Shown: positions 1 to 6,400, counted from the first letter of the stretch. The stretch is DNA of 6,610 nt from Pseudomonadota bacterium (GCA_005788935.1 SYAK01000507.1:1-6610); one strand, 5' to 3'. Notes: a model not told the origin generated them from the letters alone. Translations and numbers: made by a program.

Positions 1-3000
1 CAGGCTCGCGGTCAGGCCCCTCGTAGAGCCGCACGAGGATGTGGCTCTGGTTCGGCGAGTCGGTCGTGAAGGTCCGCTCGACCGGGCGCTCGAGGGGCGT
101 CTCGGTGTTCGCCGGGACGAGCGTCTCGAGGGTCGGGCGCCGGTCAGGGTCCAGGACCTGAATGCCGACCGCACGCAGGAGGCGCCCGCGGTACGGCGTC
201 CGCTTGATGAGGTCCCCGACGGACATCGGGGCGCCTCCGCGGAGGCTCGCGGCGTGCAGCGCGGCCCCCTGCGCCACCACCGTTTCAGGGTCGAGGCGCT
301 TCAGGTTGCGGCCGCCGCTGAGCGCGTCGATGAGCTGCTCGACGCATCGGAGCCGGGTCGAGCCGCCCACCGAGATCACCCCATCGAGGGACCGGCTTGA
401 CACCCCGTGCTGCGAGAGAAACTCCTCGGCCAGGGACCGACAGGACCGGAGGGAGGACGCCGCCTGCTGGTCGAAGTCTGAGCGCGACCACTCGAAGACG
501 AAGCTGGCTGGCAGAGGCTGAGCTCCCTGCTCGACCACGAATGTCGAATCGAAGGGGACCGTCACACGCAAGCGTCGGCTCGCGTCGATCGCGTCGGGTG
601 CGTTCAACGCGCGCTTGATCCGCTCGGCGAGCGCCATCCAGACCATCTCGTTCGTGTGTCCGAGGTGCCGCTCGGCGTCAAAGACACCGTCTGTCAGCGC
701 ACGGAACTGGCTACACATCTCGTCGCGAACCAGCCGGTCAAAGTCACGCCCTCCGGTACGTTGGCCTGACTTGCCGAGGGTGCGGAATTGGCGGTCGCGG
801 ATCTCGACGAGCACGAGGTCCAGCGTCCCGCCGCCGAGGTCGAATATGAGGTAGCGCCCGTCGCGCTGCAGCGTGCGGCTGTAGGCGATGGCGGCGGCCT
901 CGGGCTCGGACAGCAGGTCGACGACCTCAATCCCGGCGAGGGCGGCCGCGTGGCGCGTCGCCTGCTGCTGCGTCGCGTCGAACTGAGCCGGGTGAGTCAC
1001 GACCGCGCGGGACAACCGCGGCCGGCCCGCCCGCTCGACCTCGTGGGCGACCATGCGAAGGACGAGGGCGCCGATCTCCTCGGGCCGCAGCTCGTGGTCC
1101 CCGACGATCCAGAGTGGGGCGCCCTCGGACTCTTCATATTTCGTCCCGATATAGAGCTTGGCCTCCTCGGCCGAGACGAGGTGCGGATCGCGGTGTCTCA
1201 GCCGCTCGCGAGCGACCACAGCACGGTTGCCGACGTGGACCTCGGAGTGACCGAGGTGGGTCGTGACGGTGACGCTCGAGCGGAGCCCCGGGAGGCGCCG
1301 CGTGCGACCCTCTCCGGGAGGGTTCATGAGGTCCTCGACCTCGACGTCGAGGCCGAAGACATGGACCCCCGCACCCTCGGCCAGCGCGCATTTGGTGTAG
1401 GTCGTGCCGAGGTCGATGCCGTAGATGACGGTGTCCTCAGCCGCGGACGCGCGGGGACCTGCCGGCTCACGCGCCTCGACGTTGGTATCGGGCGGTGGCC
1501 TCCCGCCTGGCACATAGCCCGCCAGACCTGGCGCTCGCCCCCGCAGGGCGGCAGAGACACTTCTGCGCAGGGCCTCGCTCGAGACGCCGAGCCGCTCGAG
1601 CGGTGCCTCCTTCAGCGCGTGCGGCTCGGCTCTCAGGAGCCAGTCGGAGAGCGCCGGCCACGCGCCAGCCAGCCCCGGGTGACCCTCGAAGGGCTTGAGC
1701 ATCGCCTGCCGCTCGGCCCTCCGCGCGGCCGCGGCCGCGGTCTCCTGCGCGACAAGCCCGAGGAGCGCCTGCTCGGCCGCCACGGCCCAAGGCAGCCGCG
1801 GCCTGCCGACGCCTTCCAGCGCCCCGTGCGACGCGACCTTGGCCCGCACGAAGGCCGCGGATGGTCGCCACTGGAGGCGGACGTCATCGAGGCTTGGGTC
1901 ACCGACCTTATTGCCGGTGAAATAGTCCGCGCTGTCAAAGACCTGTTGCCCATCGATGACCGCGCTGAAGCCGAGCGGTCCGTAGCCGACGCCCGGCCGG
2001 TTCGGCGTGACGGCGTGGTAATCTCCGTCGTAGGCGTCGCGCAGGTAACGGGTCCCGTGCGGCTCGGGCGGCTGGACGCGCACCTCGACACCCTCGGCCT
2101 TCGTCCCCGCCGTGCCGGCCCGGACAGCATCCCAGAGCGCACCGCCGATGGTCCGCGCGTCGATGAGCGGCAGGTCCCGCAGCTCTCTATGCTGCCACAG
2201 CGGGGCCACACCCCAGCCGTCAAGGAGCACCGTGACGACGGAGTCTGGGCCCCAGGCTGCGAGTTCGACCCCGTCTGCCTCATGCAGGGCGATGCGGATG
2301 GCCTCGGGGCTCGTCAGGACGCTCGTGACGAAGGCGCCGACGACGGCAAGGAGCGCCTCATGGAAGCGTGTCGCAGCGACCCGCGCCTCATCGTGGGAGA
2401 GGCTTTGCAGCGCGTCCGCGATGATGTCCCGGGAATCGTCGCGCAGCCACGGACGAGCCCAGTGGAACAACCCGACGTGGAGGACTTCCTGGGCGACGCA
2501 GACCGGCGGCAGGGGCGGGCTCGAGGTGACGGACGCGACGCAGGCGAGCTGCGTCTCGAAGCCGCGGAGATCGACGACCACGGCGAACCGGATGTGGCGG
2601 CCACTCGCGCTCGACCGAAGAAATCCGGCCCCCGTCGTCGCGGGCGTCGAGAGCTCGAGCTTGTCCTCGCCACGCAGGCCACGCAGCGCTGGCGCGAAGA
2701 CGGAGGCGCTTTGGGATGCGAGGCGCAGCGTCCGAAGGGCACCCTGTATGGCCCGCCCGAGGTCCCCCGCAGCGGCCCCGATGGGGTGTGACAGCACGAC
2801 CTTGACGGCGCCGCTGCGCTCGGTCTGTTGCTCGTAGTAGTCATCTACGCCACAGATGACGTCGTTCACCGCCGCCTCCGCGGCGCGTGCGAGCCCACCG
2901 AGCCTCGCCTCGCGAGAGGGGTTGGGGGACGATGCCTCTGACGCGAGGCTGTGGACGAACCAGTCGCCGAACGGGAACCGGGAGGTCAGCCCGGGCGGCA

Positions 3001-3892
3001 GCGGGACCTTGCGCGCGGCGCCGCCCGTCCCGAGCGCGAACCCGTCAATCCAGAGCCTCGCGGCGTGCGGATCCGCGTCGATGACGAGCCGGGAGTCGGA
3101 CTTCAGCGCGCGCTCCGGGCGTGCGCCAGCAGCGCCAGGCCGGCGCCCGAGGGCGACCTCGACGAAGGTGACGGCCTCCGCGTCGAGCGGGTGCGGCGCG
3201 CCGCCATCGACGAGCGCGATCCAGGCTCGTGGCGCTTCGTCCGGCTGGAACTCGACGCCCCGAGCGCCAGCCCGCATGGCTTCGCGGCCGAGTTGCCGAC
3301 TCACGGCCGCTACGCGGACCGACCCGTGCTGGCTGCTGCCGTCGACGTACCAGGGTGCGCGCCACGGGGGCAGCTCTGCGGGCCACCCCGAGAGGAGCGC
3401 CTCCTCGAGCGTCCCATGTTCCGCCAGAAAGGTCCTTGAGGAGAGCGGCATGCCCGGGATCTGCGCGAGGCACACCCGGCCGTCAGGCCCATGCTCGAGG
3501 CAGCTCGCCGGGTCGAGCCCGGCCTCGAGCAGCCACTGCAGCCCCTGCGCGGTCAGCGGGAGCCACCGCAGGACGCGGGGCGACGTCGAGGGCTCGAAGC
3601 GAGGGACGATGGCGCGGCTCGACCAGAGCTGCTCAAGCGCATGGCGGTGCAGCGCGTCGTTGGGCACCTGCACGGTCTGCGTGTCGCTGTGGACACCATC
3701 CCGGACCTCGAGGGTCACCTGGCAGGAGCCGAGGATGCCGCGGTCTTGGGCCACGGTGACGCCCGGTCCCGGTCTGCCACCGTCCTCCGTGAAGATGTGC
3801 AGCTCGCCGCTTTCGTCGATCCAGCCGTTCCTGAGCCGCCGCGTCCCGGGCGAGTCCCTGAGCCACGCGCACAGCCAACCAAGTTCCGACAT
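1..3892 (-). CDS. Giant Hsp70-family fusion protein, 3' end beyond left edge
   Basis: One frame stays open for 1297 codons from ATG 3892 to the left edge. An in-frame TAG at 3923-3925 lies just upstream, ATG 3892 is the only good start, and GAGG at 3898-3901 is a plausible ribosome site. Residues 822 onward are a clear Hsp70: phosphate-1 GIDLGTTYTKCA (825-836), THPAQFD before the crossover helix, phosphate-2 DLGGGTLD (1018-1025), adenosine motif VGGSTRLR (1175-1182), then the substrate-binding beta domain (LVPANTETP about 1258-1266, FTTDSPNQ 1275-1282), cut by the edge. Spacing of the motifs matches DnaK and the catalytic residues look intact, so ATPase activity is expected. Residues 1-820 match nothing I can name; no signal peptide or membrane segment is visible. 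An Ala/Arg-rich helix (703-731) and a Pro-rich linker (793-821) precede the Hsp70. Residues about 268-600 resemble a degenerate second Hsp70 ATPase. It lies 56 bp behind a TerD gene on the same strand, so co-transcription is likely. The Hsp70 call is near certain; the overall role is unknown. Confidence 0.93.
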   Translation of the reverse strand, partial: MSELGWLCAWLRDSPGTRRLRNGWIDESGELHIFTEDGGRPGPGVTVAQDRGILGSCQVTLEVRDGVHSDTQTVQVPNDALHRHALEQLWSSRAIVPRFEPSTSPRVLRWLPLTAQGLQWLLEAGLDPASCLEHGPDGRVCLAQIPGMPLSSRTFLAEHGTLEEALLSGWPAELPPWRAPWYVDGSSQHGSVRVAAVSRQLGREAMRAGARGVEFQPDEAPRAWIALVDGGAPHPLDAEAVTFVEVALGRRPGAAGARPERALKSDSRLVIDADPHAARLWIDGFALGTGGAARKVPLPPGLTSRFPFGDWFVHSLASEASSPNPSREARLGGLARAAEAAVNDVICGVDDYYEQQTERSGAVKVVLSHPIGAAAGDLGRAIQGALRTLRLASQSASVFAPALRGLRGEDKLELSTPATTGAGFLRSSASGRHIRFAVVVDLRGFETQLACVASVTSSPPLPPVCVAQEVLHVGLFHWARPWLRDDSRDIIADALQSLSHDEARVAATRFHEALLAVVGAFVTSVLTSPEAIRIALHEADGVELAAWGPDSVVTVLLDGWGVAPLWQHRELRDLPLIDARTIGGALWDAVRAGTAGTKAEGVEVRVQPPEPHGTRYLRDAYDGDYHAVTPNRPGVGYGPLGFSAVIDGQQVFDSADYFTGNKVGDPSLDDVRLQWRPSAAFVRAKVASHGALEGVGRPRLPWAVAAEQALLGLVAQETAAAAARRAERQAMLKPFEGHPGLAGAWPALSDWLLRAEPHALKEAPLERLGVSSEALRRSVSAALRGRAPGLAGYVPGGRPPPDTNVEAREPAGPRASAAEDTVIYGIDLGTTYTKCALAEGAGVHVFGLDVEVEDLMNPPGEGRTRRLPGLRSSVTVTTHLGHSEVHVGNRAVVARERLRHRDPHLVSAEEAKLYIGTKYEESEGAPLWIVGDHELRPEEIGALVLRMVAHEVERAGRPRLSRAVVTHPAQFDATQQQATRHAAALAGIEVVDLLSEPEAAAIAYSRTLQRDGRYLIFDLGGGTLDLVLVEIRDRQFRTLGKSGQRTGGRDFDRLVRDEMCSQFRALTDGVFDAERHLGHTNEMVWMALAERIKRALNAPDAIDASRRLRVTVPFDSTFVVEQGAQPLPASFVFEWSRSDFDQQAASSLRSCRSLAEEFLSQHGVSSRSLDGVISVGGSTRLRCVEQLIDALSGGRNLKRLDPETVVAQGAALHAASLRGGAPMSVGDLIKRTPYRGRLLRAVGIQVLDPDRRPTLETLVPANTETPLERPVERTFTTDSPNQSHILVRLYEGPDREP
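1976..3103 (-). other. Possible degenerate Hsp70/actin-fold domain inside the fusion protein
   Basis: This covers residues about 264-639 of the large fusion protein. Four segments occur in the order of an Hsp70 ATPase domain. A beta-hairpin-like LVIDADPHAARLWIDG (269-284) stands where GIDLGTT would be. KVVLSHP followed by a helix (364-370) mirrors VVTHPAQFD plus helix in the real Hsp70 half. VVVDLRGFET (438-447) mirrors DLGGGT. VTVLLDGWGVAP (553-564) mirrors the VGGSTR region, followed by LIDARTIGGAL, which resembles the VAQGAAL segment. The phosphate-binding glycines and threonines are replaced, so ATP hydrolysis is unlikely. This is my reading by eye. A PEGA-like beta domain is an alternative for residues 268-305. 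The limits are approximate. Confidence 0.4.
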
Positions 3893-3897
3893 GGGGC

Positions 3898-3901
3898 CCT
3901 C
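3898..3901 (-). promoter_or_regulatory. Ribosome binding site of the Hsp70 fusion gene
   Basis: GAGG lies 5 bases ahead of ATG 3892 on the minus strand. Upstream, the only in-frame codons before the TAG at 3923-3925 offer no ATG, GTG or TTG, so this site supports 3892 as the start. Confidence 0.5.
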
Positions 3902-3948
3902 AGCTCTTTCTTCGGTCAGGCACTACGGCTGGAACACCCGGACGCAAC

Positions 3949-4530
3949 TCAGAAGTTCAGCCCGTAGCTCCGCGCGAGCGCGATAAGGCCGCCGCTGACA
4001 CCCTGACCGATGGCCTTGAACTTCCAGTCTCCCCCGTGGCGGTAGAGCTCGCCGAAGGTCAGGGCCGTCTCGGTGCTGTAGTCCTCGCCGAGGTCGTAGC
4101 GGACGAGCTCGACGCCGCTGCTGGCATCCACGACGCGGATGTAGGCGTTCGAGACCATGCCGAAGTTCTGCCGGCGCTCCTCGCCTTCGTGGATCGTGAC
4201 CGTGAACGCGATGCGTGCCACGTCGGTTGGGACAGCCGCGACGTCGACGCGGACCTGCTCGTCATCGCCCGCCGCATCGCCCGTGCGGTTGTCCCCCTGG
4301 TATTCGACGGCGCCGCAGCTGCTCCTCGTCTGGTTGTAGAAGACCAGGTCGGCGGTGCTGCGCGCCTTGCCGTCGCTCCCGAGGAGGAAGGCCGACGCGT
4401 CGAGATCGAACTCGGCGCCGTGTGTCGCTCTGGCGTCCCAACCAAGGCCCACTGTCACTTGGCGCAGGCCGGTCGGACCCGCCTCTTTGGTCAGAGAGAT
4501 GTTCCCGCCCTTCACGAGTGAAATGCCCAT
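3949..4530 (-). CDS. terD: TerD-family Ca2+-binding stress protein (downstream copy)
   Basis: The 193-aa product is a full-length TerD-family protein (the family is usually about 190 aa), starting with the typical [10 protein letters not shown]. It has the family's Ca2+-ligand segments: FDLDAS (41-46), the D53-G turn, DLVFYNQ (61-67), [13 protein letters not shown] (79-91), and the conserved C-terminal [19 protein letters not shown] (159-177). Klebsiella TerD binds Ca2+ through equivalent residues; the family is tied to tellurite resistance, phage inhibition, colicin tolerance and general envelope or DNA stress. The exact biochemical role is unknown. It is probably cytoplasmic, since no signal peptide or membrane segment is seen. 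The frame is open upstream to 4659, but those 43 extra residues do not look like TerD, and AAGGA sits 9 bases before ATG 4530. It is about 81% identical to the paralogue just upstream and is followed after 56 bp by the Hsp70 fusion gene. TerD, TerE or TerZ cannot be told apart here; the symbol is at family level. Confidence 0.95.
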   Translation of the reverse strand: MGISLVKGGNISLTKEAGPTGLRQVTVGLGWDARATHGAEFDLDASAFLLGSDGKARSTADLVFYNQTRSSCGAVEYQGDNRTGDAAGDDEQVRVDVAAVPTDVARIAFTVTIHEGEERRQNFGMVSNAYIRVVDASSGVELVRYDLGEDYSTETALTFGELYRHGGDWKFKAIGQGVSGGLIALARSYGLNF

Positions 4531-4539
4531 AACGCCTAG

Positions 4540-4544
4540 TCCTT
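4540..4544 (-). promoter_or_regulatory. Ribosome binding site fixing the TerD start at 4530
   Basis: AAGGA on the minus strand, 9 bases ahead of ATG 4530, within the block ACCAAGGAC. The same block at the same distance precedes the upstream paralogue, which supports MGISLVKGG as the true N-terminus of both proteins. Confidence 0.75.
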
Positions 4545-4602
4545 GGTTCAGAGTCGCCGGCAGCGCGCGCCACAACGGGTTTTCGATTCGAGAATGCTGA
4601 TG

Positions 4603-4632
4603 GGTATCGCCTGAAACAGGCTCAAAAGTCAA
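4603..4632 (-). promoter_or_regulatory. Candidate promoter with palindrome in its spacer, upstream of the downstream TerD gene
   Basis: On the minus strand TTGACT (4627-4632) resembles a sigma-70 -35 box. GATACC (4603-4608), 18 bases on, is a weak -10 box with three of six consensus bases. The spacer contains a perfect 13-bp inverted repeat, GCCTG-TTT-CAGGC (4609-4621), placed where a repressor would block RNA polymerase. A second TTGAC lies 12 bp further upstream (4639-4644). The 5' leader would be about 65-70 nt. Seen: the boxes and the palindrome. Inferred: promoter and operator function. Confidence 0.3.
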
Positions 4633-4681
4633 CCCTATCGTCAAGCCAGCACAAAGCATGGCAAGCAGTCGCCCCTATCGT
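4633..4681. repeat. 9-bp direct repeat, 40 bp apart
   Basis: CCCTATCGT occurs at 4633-4641 and again at 4673-4681 on the plus strand, exactly 40 bp from start to start, in the gap between the two TerD genes. The left copy overlaps the second TTGAC upstream of the candidate promoter. It could be a pair of activator sites on one face of the helix, or chance. Confidence 0.35.
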
Positions 4682-4693
4682 GTCGGACCGTCG

Positions 4694-4726
4694 ACCGTGC
4701 CAGACCGTTCCGGGCCTGGCCACGGT
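4694..4726 (-). terminator. GC-rich hairpin just after the upstream TerD gene
   Basis: Starting 12 bases after the stop of the upstream TerD gene, ACCGTGGCCAG (4716-4726, minus strand) pairs with CTGGCACGGT (4694-4703): ten base pairs with one bulged G and a 12-nt loop. No T-tract follows on the minus strand, so it is not a classical intrinsic terminator. It may be a partial terminator, a Rho-linked site, or an RNA-stabilising hairpin that tunes expression between the two TerD genes. Confidence 0.35.
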
Positions 4727-4737
4727 GGCGGGCGCCG

Positions 4738-5319
4738 TCAGATGGTCAGGCCGAACGATTGTGCGACGTCGGCAAGACCGCCGCAGATGCCCTGTCCGAT
4801 GGCCTTGAACTTCCAGTCACCGCCGTGGCGGTAGAGCTCGCCAAAGGTCAGCGCCGTCTCGGTGCTGTAATCCTCCGCGAGGTCGTAGCGCACGAGCTCG
4901 ACGCCGTTGCTCTCGTCAACGACGCGGATGTAGGCGCTCGAGACCATCCCGAAGTTCTGCCGACGCTCCTCGCCCTCATGGATCGTCACGGTGAACGCGA
5001 CCCGTGCGACGTCGGCTGGCAACGCGCTGACATCGACCCGGATCTGCTCGTCGTCGCCAGCGACGTCACCCGTGCGGTTGTCACCCTGATATTCGACGCC
5101 GCCGCAGGCGCTGCGTGGCTGATTATAAAATATGACATCAGCTGTGCTCCGAGCCCTACCGTCGACCCCGAGGAGGAACGACGACGTGTCGAGATCGAAG
5201 GCCGCGCAGAGCGTCCTACGAGCCTCCCAGCCCAAGCCGACGGTAATGCGCCGAAGGCCCGTCGGGCCAGCCTGTTTGGTCAACGAGAGGTTTCCGCCCT
5301 TCACCAGTGAGATGCCCAT
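4738..5319 (-). CDS. terD: TerD-family Ca2+-binding stress protein (upstream copy)
   Basis: This 193-aa paralogue starts [10 protein letters not shown] and is the same length as the downstream copy, with 37 substitutions by my count and no gaps. It keeps the putative Ca2+ ligands: FDLDTS (41-46), D53-G, DVIFYNQ (61-67), GDNRTGDVAGDDE (79-91), and the C-terminal [19 protein letters not shown] (159-177). Differences cluster at residues 32-72 and in the last 16 residues; the stretch 111-127 and the [11 protein letters not shown] region are unchanged. Two extra cysteines appear (C38, C179) beside the shared C72. The frame is open back to 5487, but the upstream residues do not resemble TerD, and AAGGA sits 9 bases before ATG 5319. 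A 242-bp non-coding stretch with palindromes lies upstream, so this is probably the first gene of the TerD-TerD-Hsp70 unit. Symbol at family level only. Confidence 0.95.
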   Translation of the reverse strand: MGISLVKGGNLSLTKQAGPTGLRRITVGLGWEARRTLCAAFDLDTSSFLLGVDGRARSTADVIFYNQPRSACGGVEYQGDNRTGDVAGDDEQIRVDVSALPADVARVAFTVTIHEGEERRQNFGMVSSAYIRVVDESNGVELVRYDLAEDYSTETALTFGELYRHGGDWKFKAIGQGICGGLADVAQSFGLTI

Positions 5320-5561
5320 CGTGCGTCGTCCTTGGTCCGTGTCGTCGGCATGGCACCATCCACACCGGGGGTCAAGTTCCGCGACTTGTCGCTCAAGCCC
5401 CATCATGTGGACGCTCAACGCGGCCGCTGCGACACTGTCAACAGACACGGCGCACGTCAAGCCGCCTCGTGAGGCGTCACGGGGCATCGTCCAGCGCGAG
5501 CGCGCTCAAGGTCCAGCCTGGGCTGGCAGGCATGCCTTCCCTTGACACGCGCTCGCGGCGC
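5320..5561 (-). promoter_or_regulatory. Upstream region of the TerD unit with several palindromes
   Basis: No convincing gene lies here. Perfect short inverted repeats, each with a 2-base centre, occur at 5381-5392 (GCGAC arms), 5435-5444 (CTGT arms), 5463-5476 (CGCCTC arms), 5493-5506 (AGCGCG arms) and 5513-5526 (CCAGCC arms). TTGACA (5436-5441, minus strand) is a perfect -35 hexamer and overlaps the CTGT palindrome, but no good -10 box follows at 16-18 bases. GGCTTGACG (5455-5463, minus strand) is also found upstream of the other TerD gene (4639-4647). I infer that the promoter and regulator sites of the TerD unit lie here. Confidence 0.4.
5329..5333 (-). promoter_or_regulatory. Ribosome binding site fixing the TerD start at 5319
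   Basis: AAGGA on the minus strand, 9 bases ahead of ATG 5319, within ACCAAGGAC as in the paralogous gene. Confidence 0.75.
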
Positions 5562-6228
5562 TCACGTTCCCCCCGAGCCACCGCGAGCCTCGCCGAACTT
5601 GTCCTCGTCGGAGATCTCTGTTGCGGGCCGGAGCCCGAACGGGTTCGGCGTGTTGTGGCGCGAGAACTAGCGATCGATCGGGCCGACGACGAGCCGGAAG
5701 AACTGTCAGTACACGGCCGCCTGCGACGCGTTCGGCAACGACTCACGGGGCGTGCGGTCCGTCAGCCAGTGGAGGGTCTCCGCGAGGAGCGGCTGCGGCT
5801 CGCCGAACTGACCGCGGAGCCGCTCGGTGCCACCGTGCGTGTCCGCGACTCGAGCCGGGTCGTCGATGATGCAGGGCCAGAGCTGACCCATGCCGCTCAC
5901 GCTCGAGGCCATGAAGAGCCCCTCGAAGGCGCAGCGATCCTCGAAGGTGACCGTCACGCCAGTGGTGTCGCGCGACTTCAATCACTGGCCCGCGCCCCAC
6001 TTGAGGTCATACCAGACGTCCTCGTCGTCGCCGATCACGCGCCCGCCACAGGGGCGCTCGATGTGCACCCCGGGGCGCCGCTGACAGGCCCCGGGCGCGA
6101 CCCATGACTCGTGGACCGCGAGGTAGGCGACCTCATGATCGCCGTTGCCGAAGGCCTGCGTCAGGCAACAATCGTGAATCAGGTCCAGGGACCCCTCGAG
6201 TTCTGGCGGGATGGTGGCCTTGTCCCGG
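5562..6228 (-). pseudogene. Decayed conserved hypothetical gene, truncated by an insertion sequence
   Basis: One minus-strand frame reads like real protein from about 6227 to the terminal TGA at 5562-5564 (221 codons) but is broken by TGA 5982-5984, TGA 5706-5708 and TAG 5667-5669, with no frame change. Segments in order: LDLIHDCC, VAYLAVHESWV, CQRRPGVHIERP, DVWYDLKWGAG, [stop], CAFEGLFMASSVSG, LHWLTDRTPRESLP, [stop], QFFRLVVGPIDR, [stop], FSRHNTPNPFG. The mix of conserved-looking His, Trp, QRRPG and DRTP motifs suggests a once-folded enzyme-like domain. I have a vague memory of an uncharacterised family with HES, QRRPG and DRTPHES motifs but cannot name it or its function. The 5' part is missing: the frame runs into the IS21-type end at 6229. 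Two TGA and one TAG argue against selenocysteine or simple recoding. Each stop is one base change from a sense codon such as TGG, CGA or CAG. Confidence 0.75.
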
Positions 6229-6261
6229 TGTCAATGGGCGGGTGTTCGGATCGCGTCGTGG

Positions 6262-6281
6262 GCAGCCAAACTGATCGGGGT
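6262..6281 (+). repeat. IS21-type terminal repeat, outer copy
   Basis: GCAGCCAAACTGATCGGGGT matches the inner copy at 6381-6400 in 17 of 20 positions. Several internal repeats near each end are typical of IS21-family elements and are regarded as transposase (IstA) binding sites. Confidence 0.7.
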
Positions 6282-6380
6282 CACTTGTCGGTCGTGAAGG
6301 GGCTCACGGCGGTGACGGCGGGGCGTTGTCGAGGGTGGTCGCGATGGGGCGCTTGAACGTGGCGGGCTGGCGAGCTCGGG

Positions 6381-6400
6381 GCGGCCAAAGTGATCGCGGT
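6381..6400 (+). repeat. IS21-type terminal repeat, inner copy
   Basis: GCGGCCAAAGTGATCGCGGT is a direct repeat of 6262-6281 (17 of 20 identical), 119 bp further in and 13 bp from the istB stop codon. A second transposase-binding site of the same end is the likely role. Confidence 0.7.

Noticed and set aside
788..2791. 667-codon open frame on the plus strand
   Set aside because: It lies exactly opposite the Hsp70 fusion gene. The minus-strand frame carries all Hsp70 motifs, whereas the plus-strand product is low-complexity and Arg/Asp/Gly-rich with no recognisable motif. High third-position GC keeps antisense frames open.
3020..3103. PEGA domain at residues 264-291 of the fusion protein
   Set aside because: DADPHAARLWIDGFALG has the general PEGA look, but the order of later segments fits a degenerate Hsp70 fold better, and there is no second PEGA repeat or surface-protein context.
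2856..3986. 376-codon open frame on the plus strand
   Set aside because: Antisense to the N-terminal part of the fusion gene and running into the TerD gene; Ser/Arg/Pro-rich translation without domain signals.
4531..4659. 43-residue N-terminal extension of the downstream TerD protein
   Set aside because: The extra residues have no TerD likeness, and the conserved MGISLVKGG start has its own AAGGA site at 9 bases, as in the paralogue.
5435..5444. LexA/SOS-type box (CTGT...ACAG)
   Set aside because: The half-sites are only 2 bases apart, while the SOS box of the enterobacterial type needs a longer spacer; a match by form only.
5320..5487. 56-residue N-terminal extension of the upstream TerD protein
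   Set aside because: Same reasoning: conserved start and ribosome site at 5319, and an extension unlike the other copy's extension.
5307..6107. 266-codon open frame on the plus strand
   Set aside because: Covers the TerD upstream region and the antisense of the decayed gene; the product is Arg/Leu-rich and motif-free, while the minus frame shows conserved-looking motifs.
5562..6228. Selenoprotein or stop-codon recoding to explain the internal TGA codons
   Set aside because: A TAG is also present, two different TGA positions would need decoding, no selenocysteine insertion hairpin is evident, and an insertion sequence already truncates the gene.
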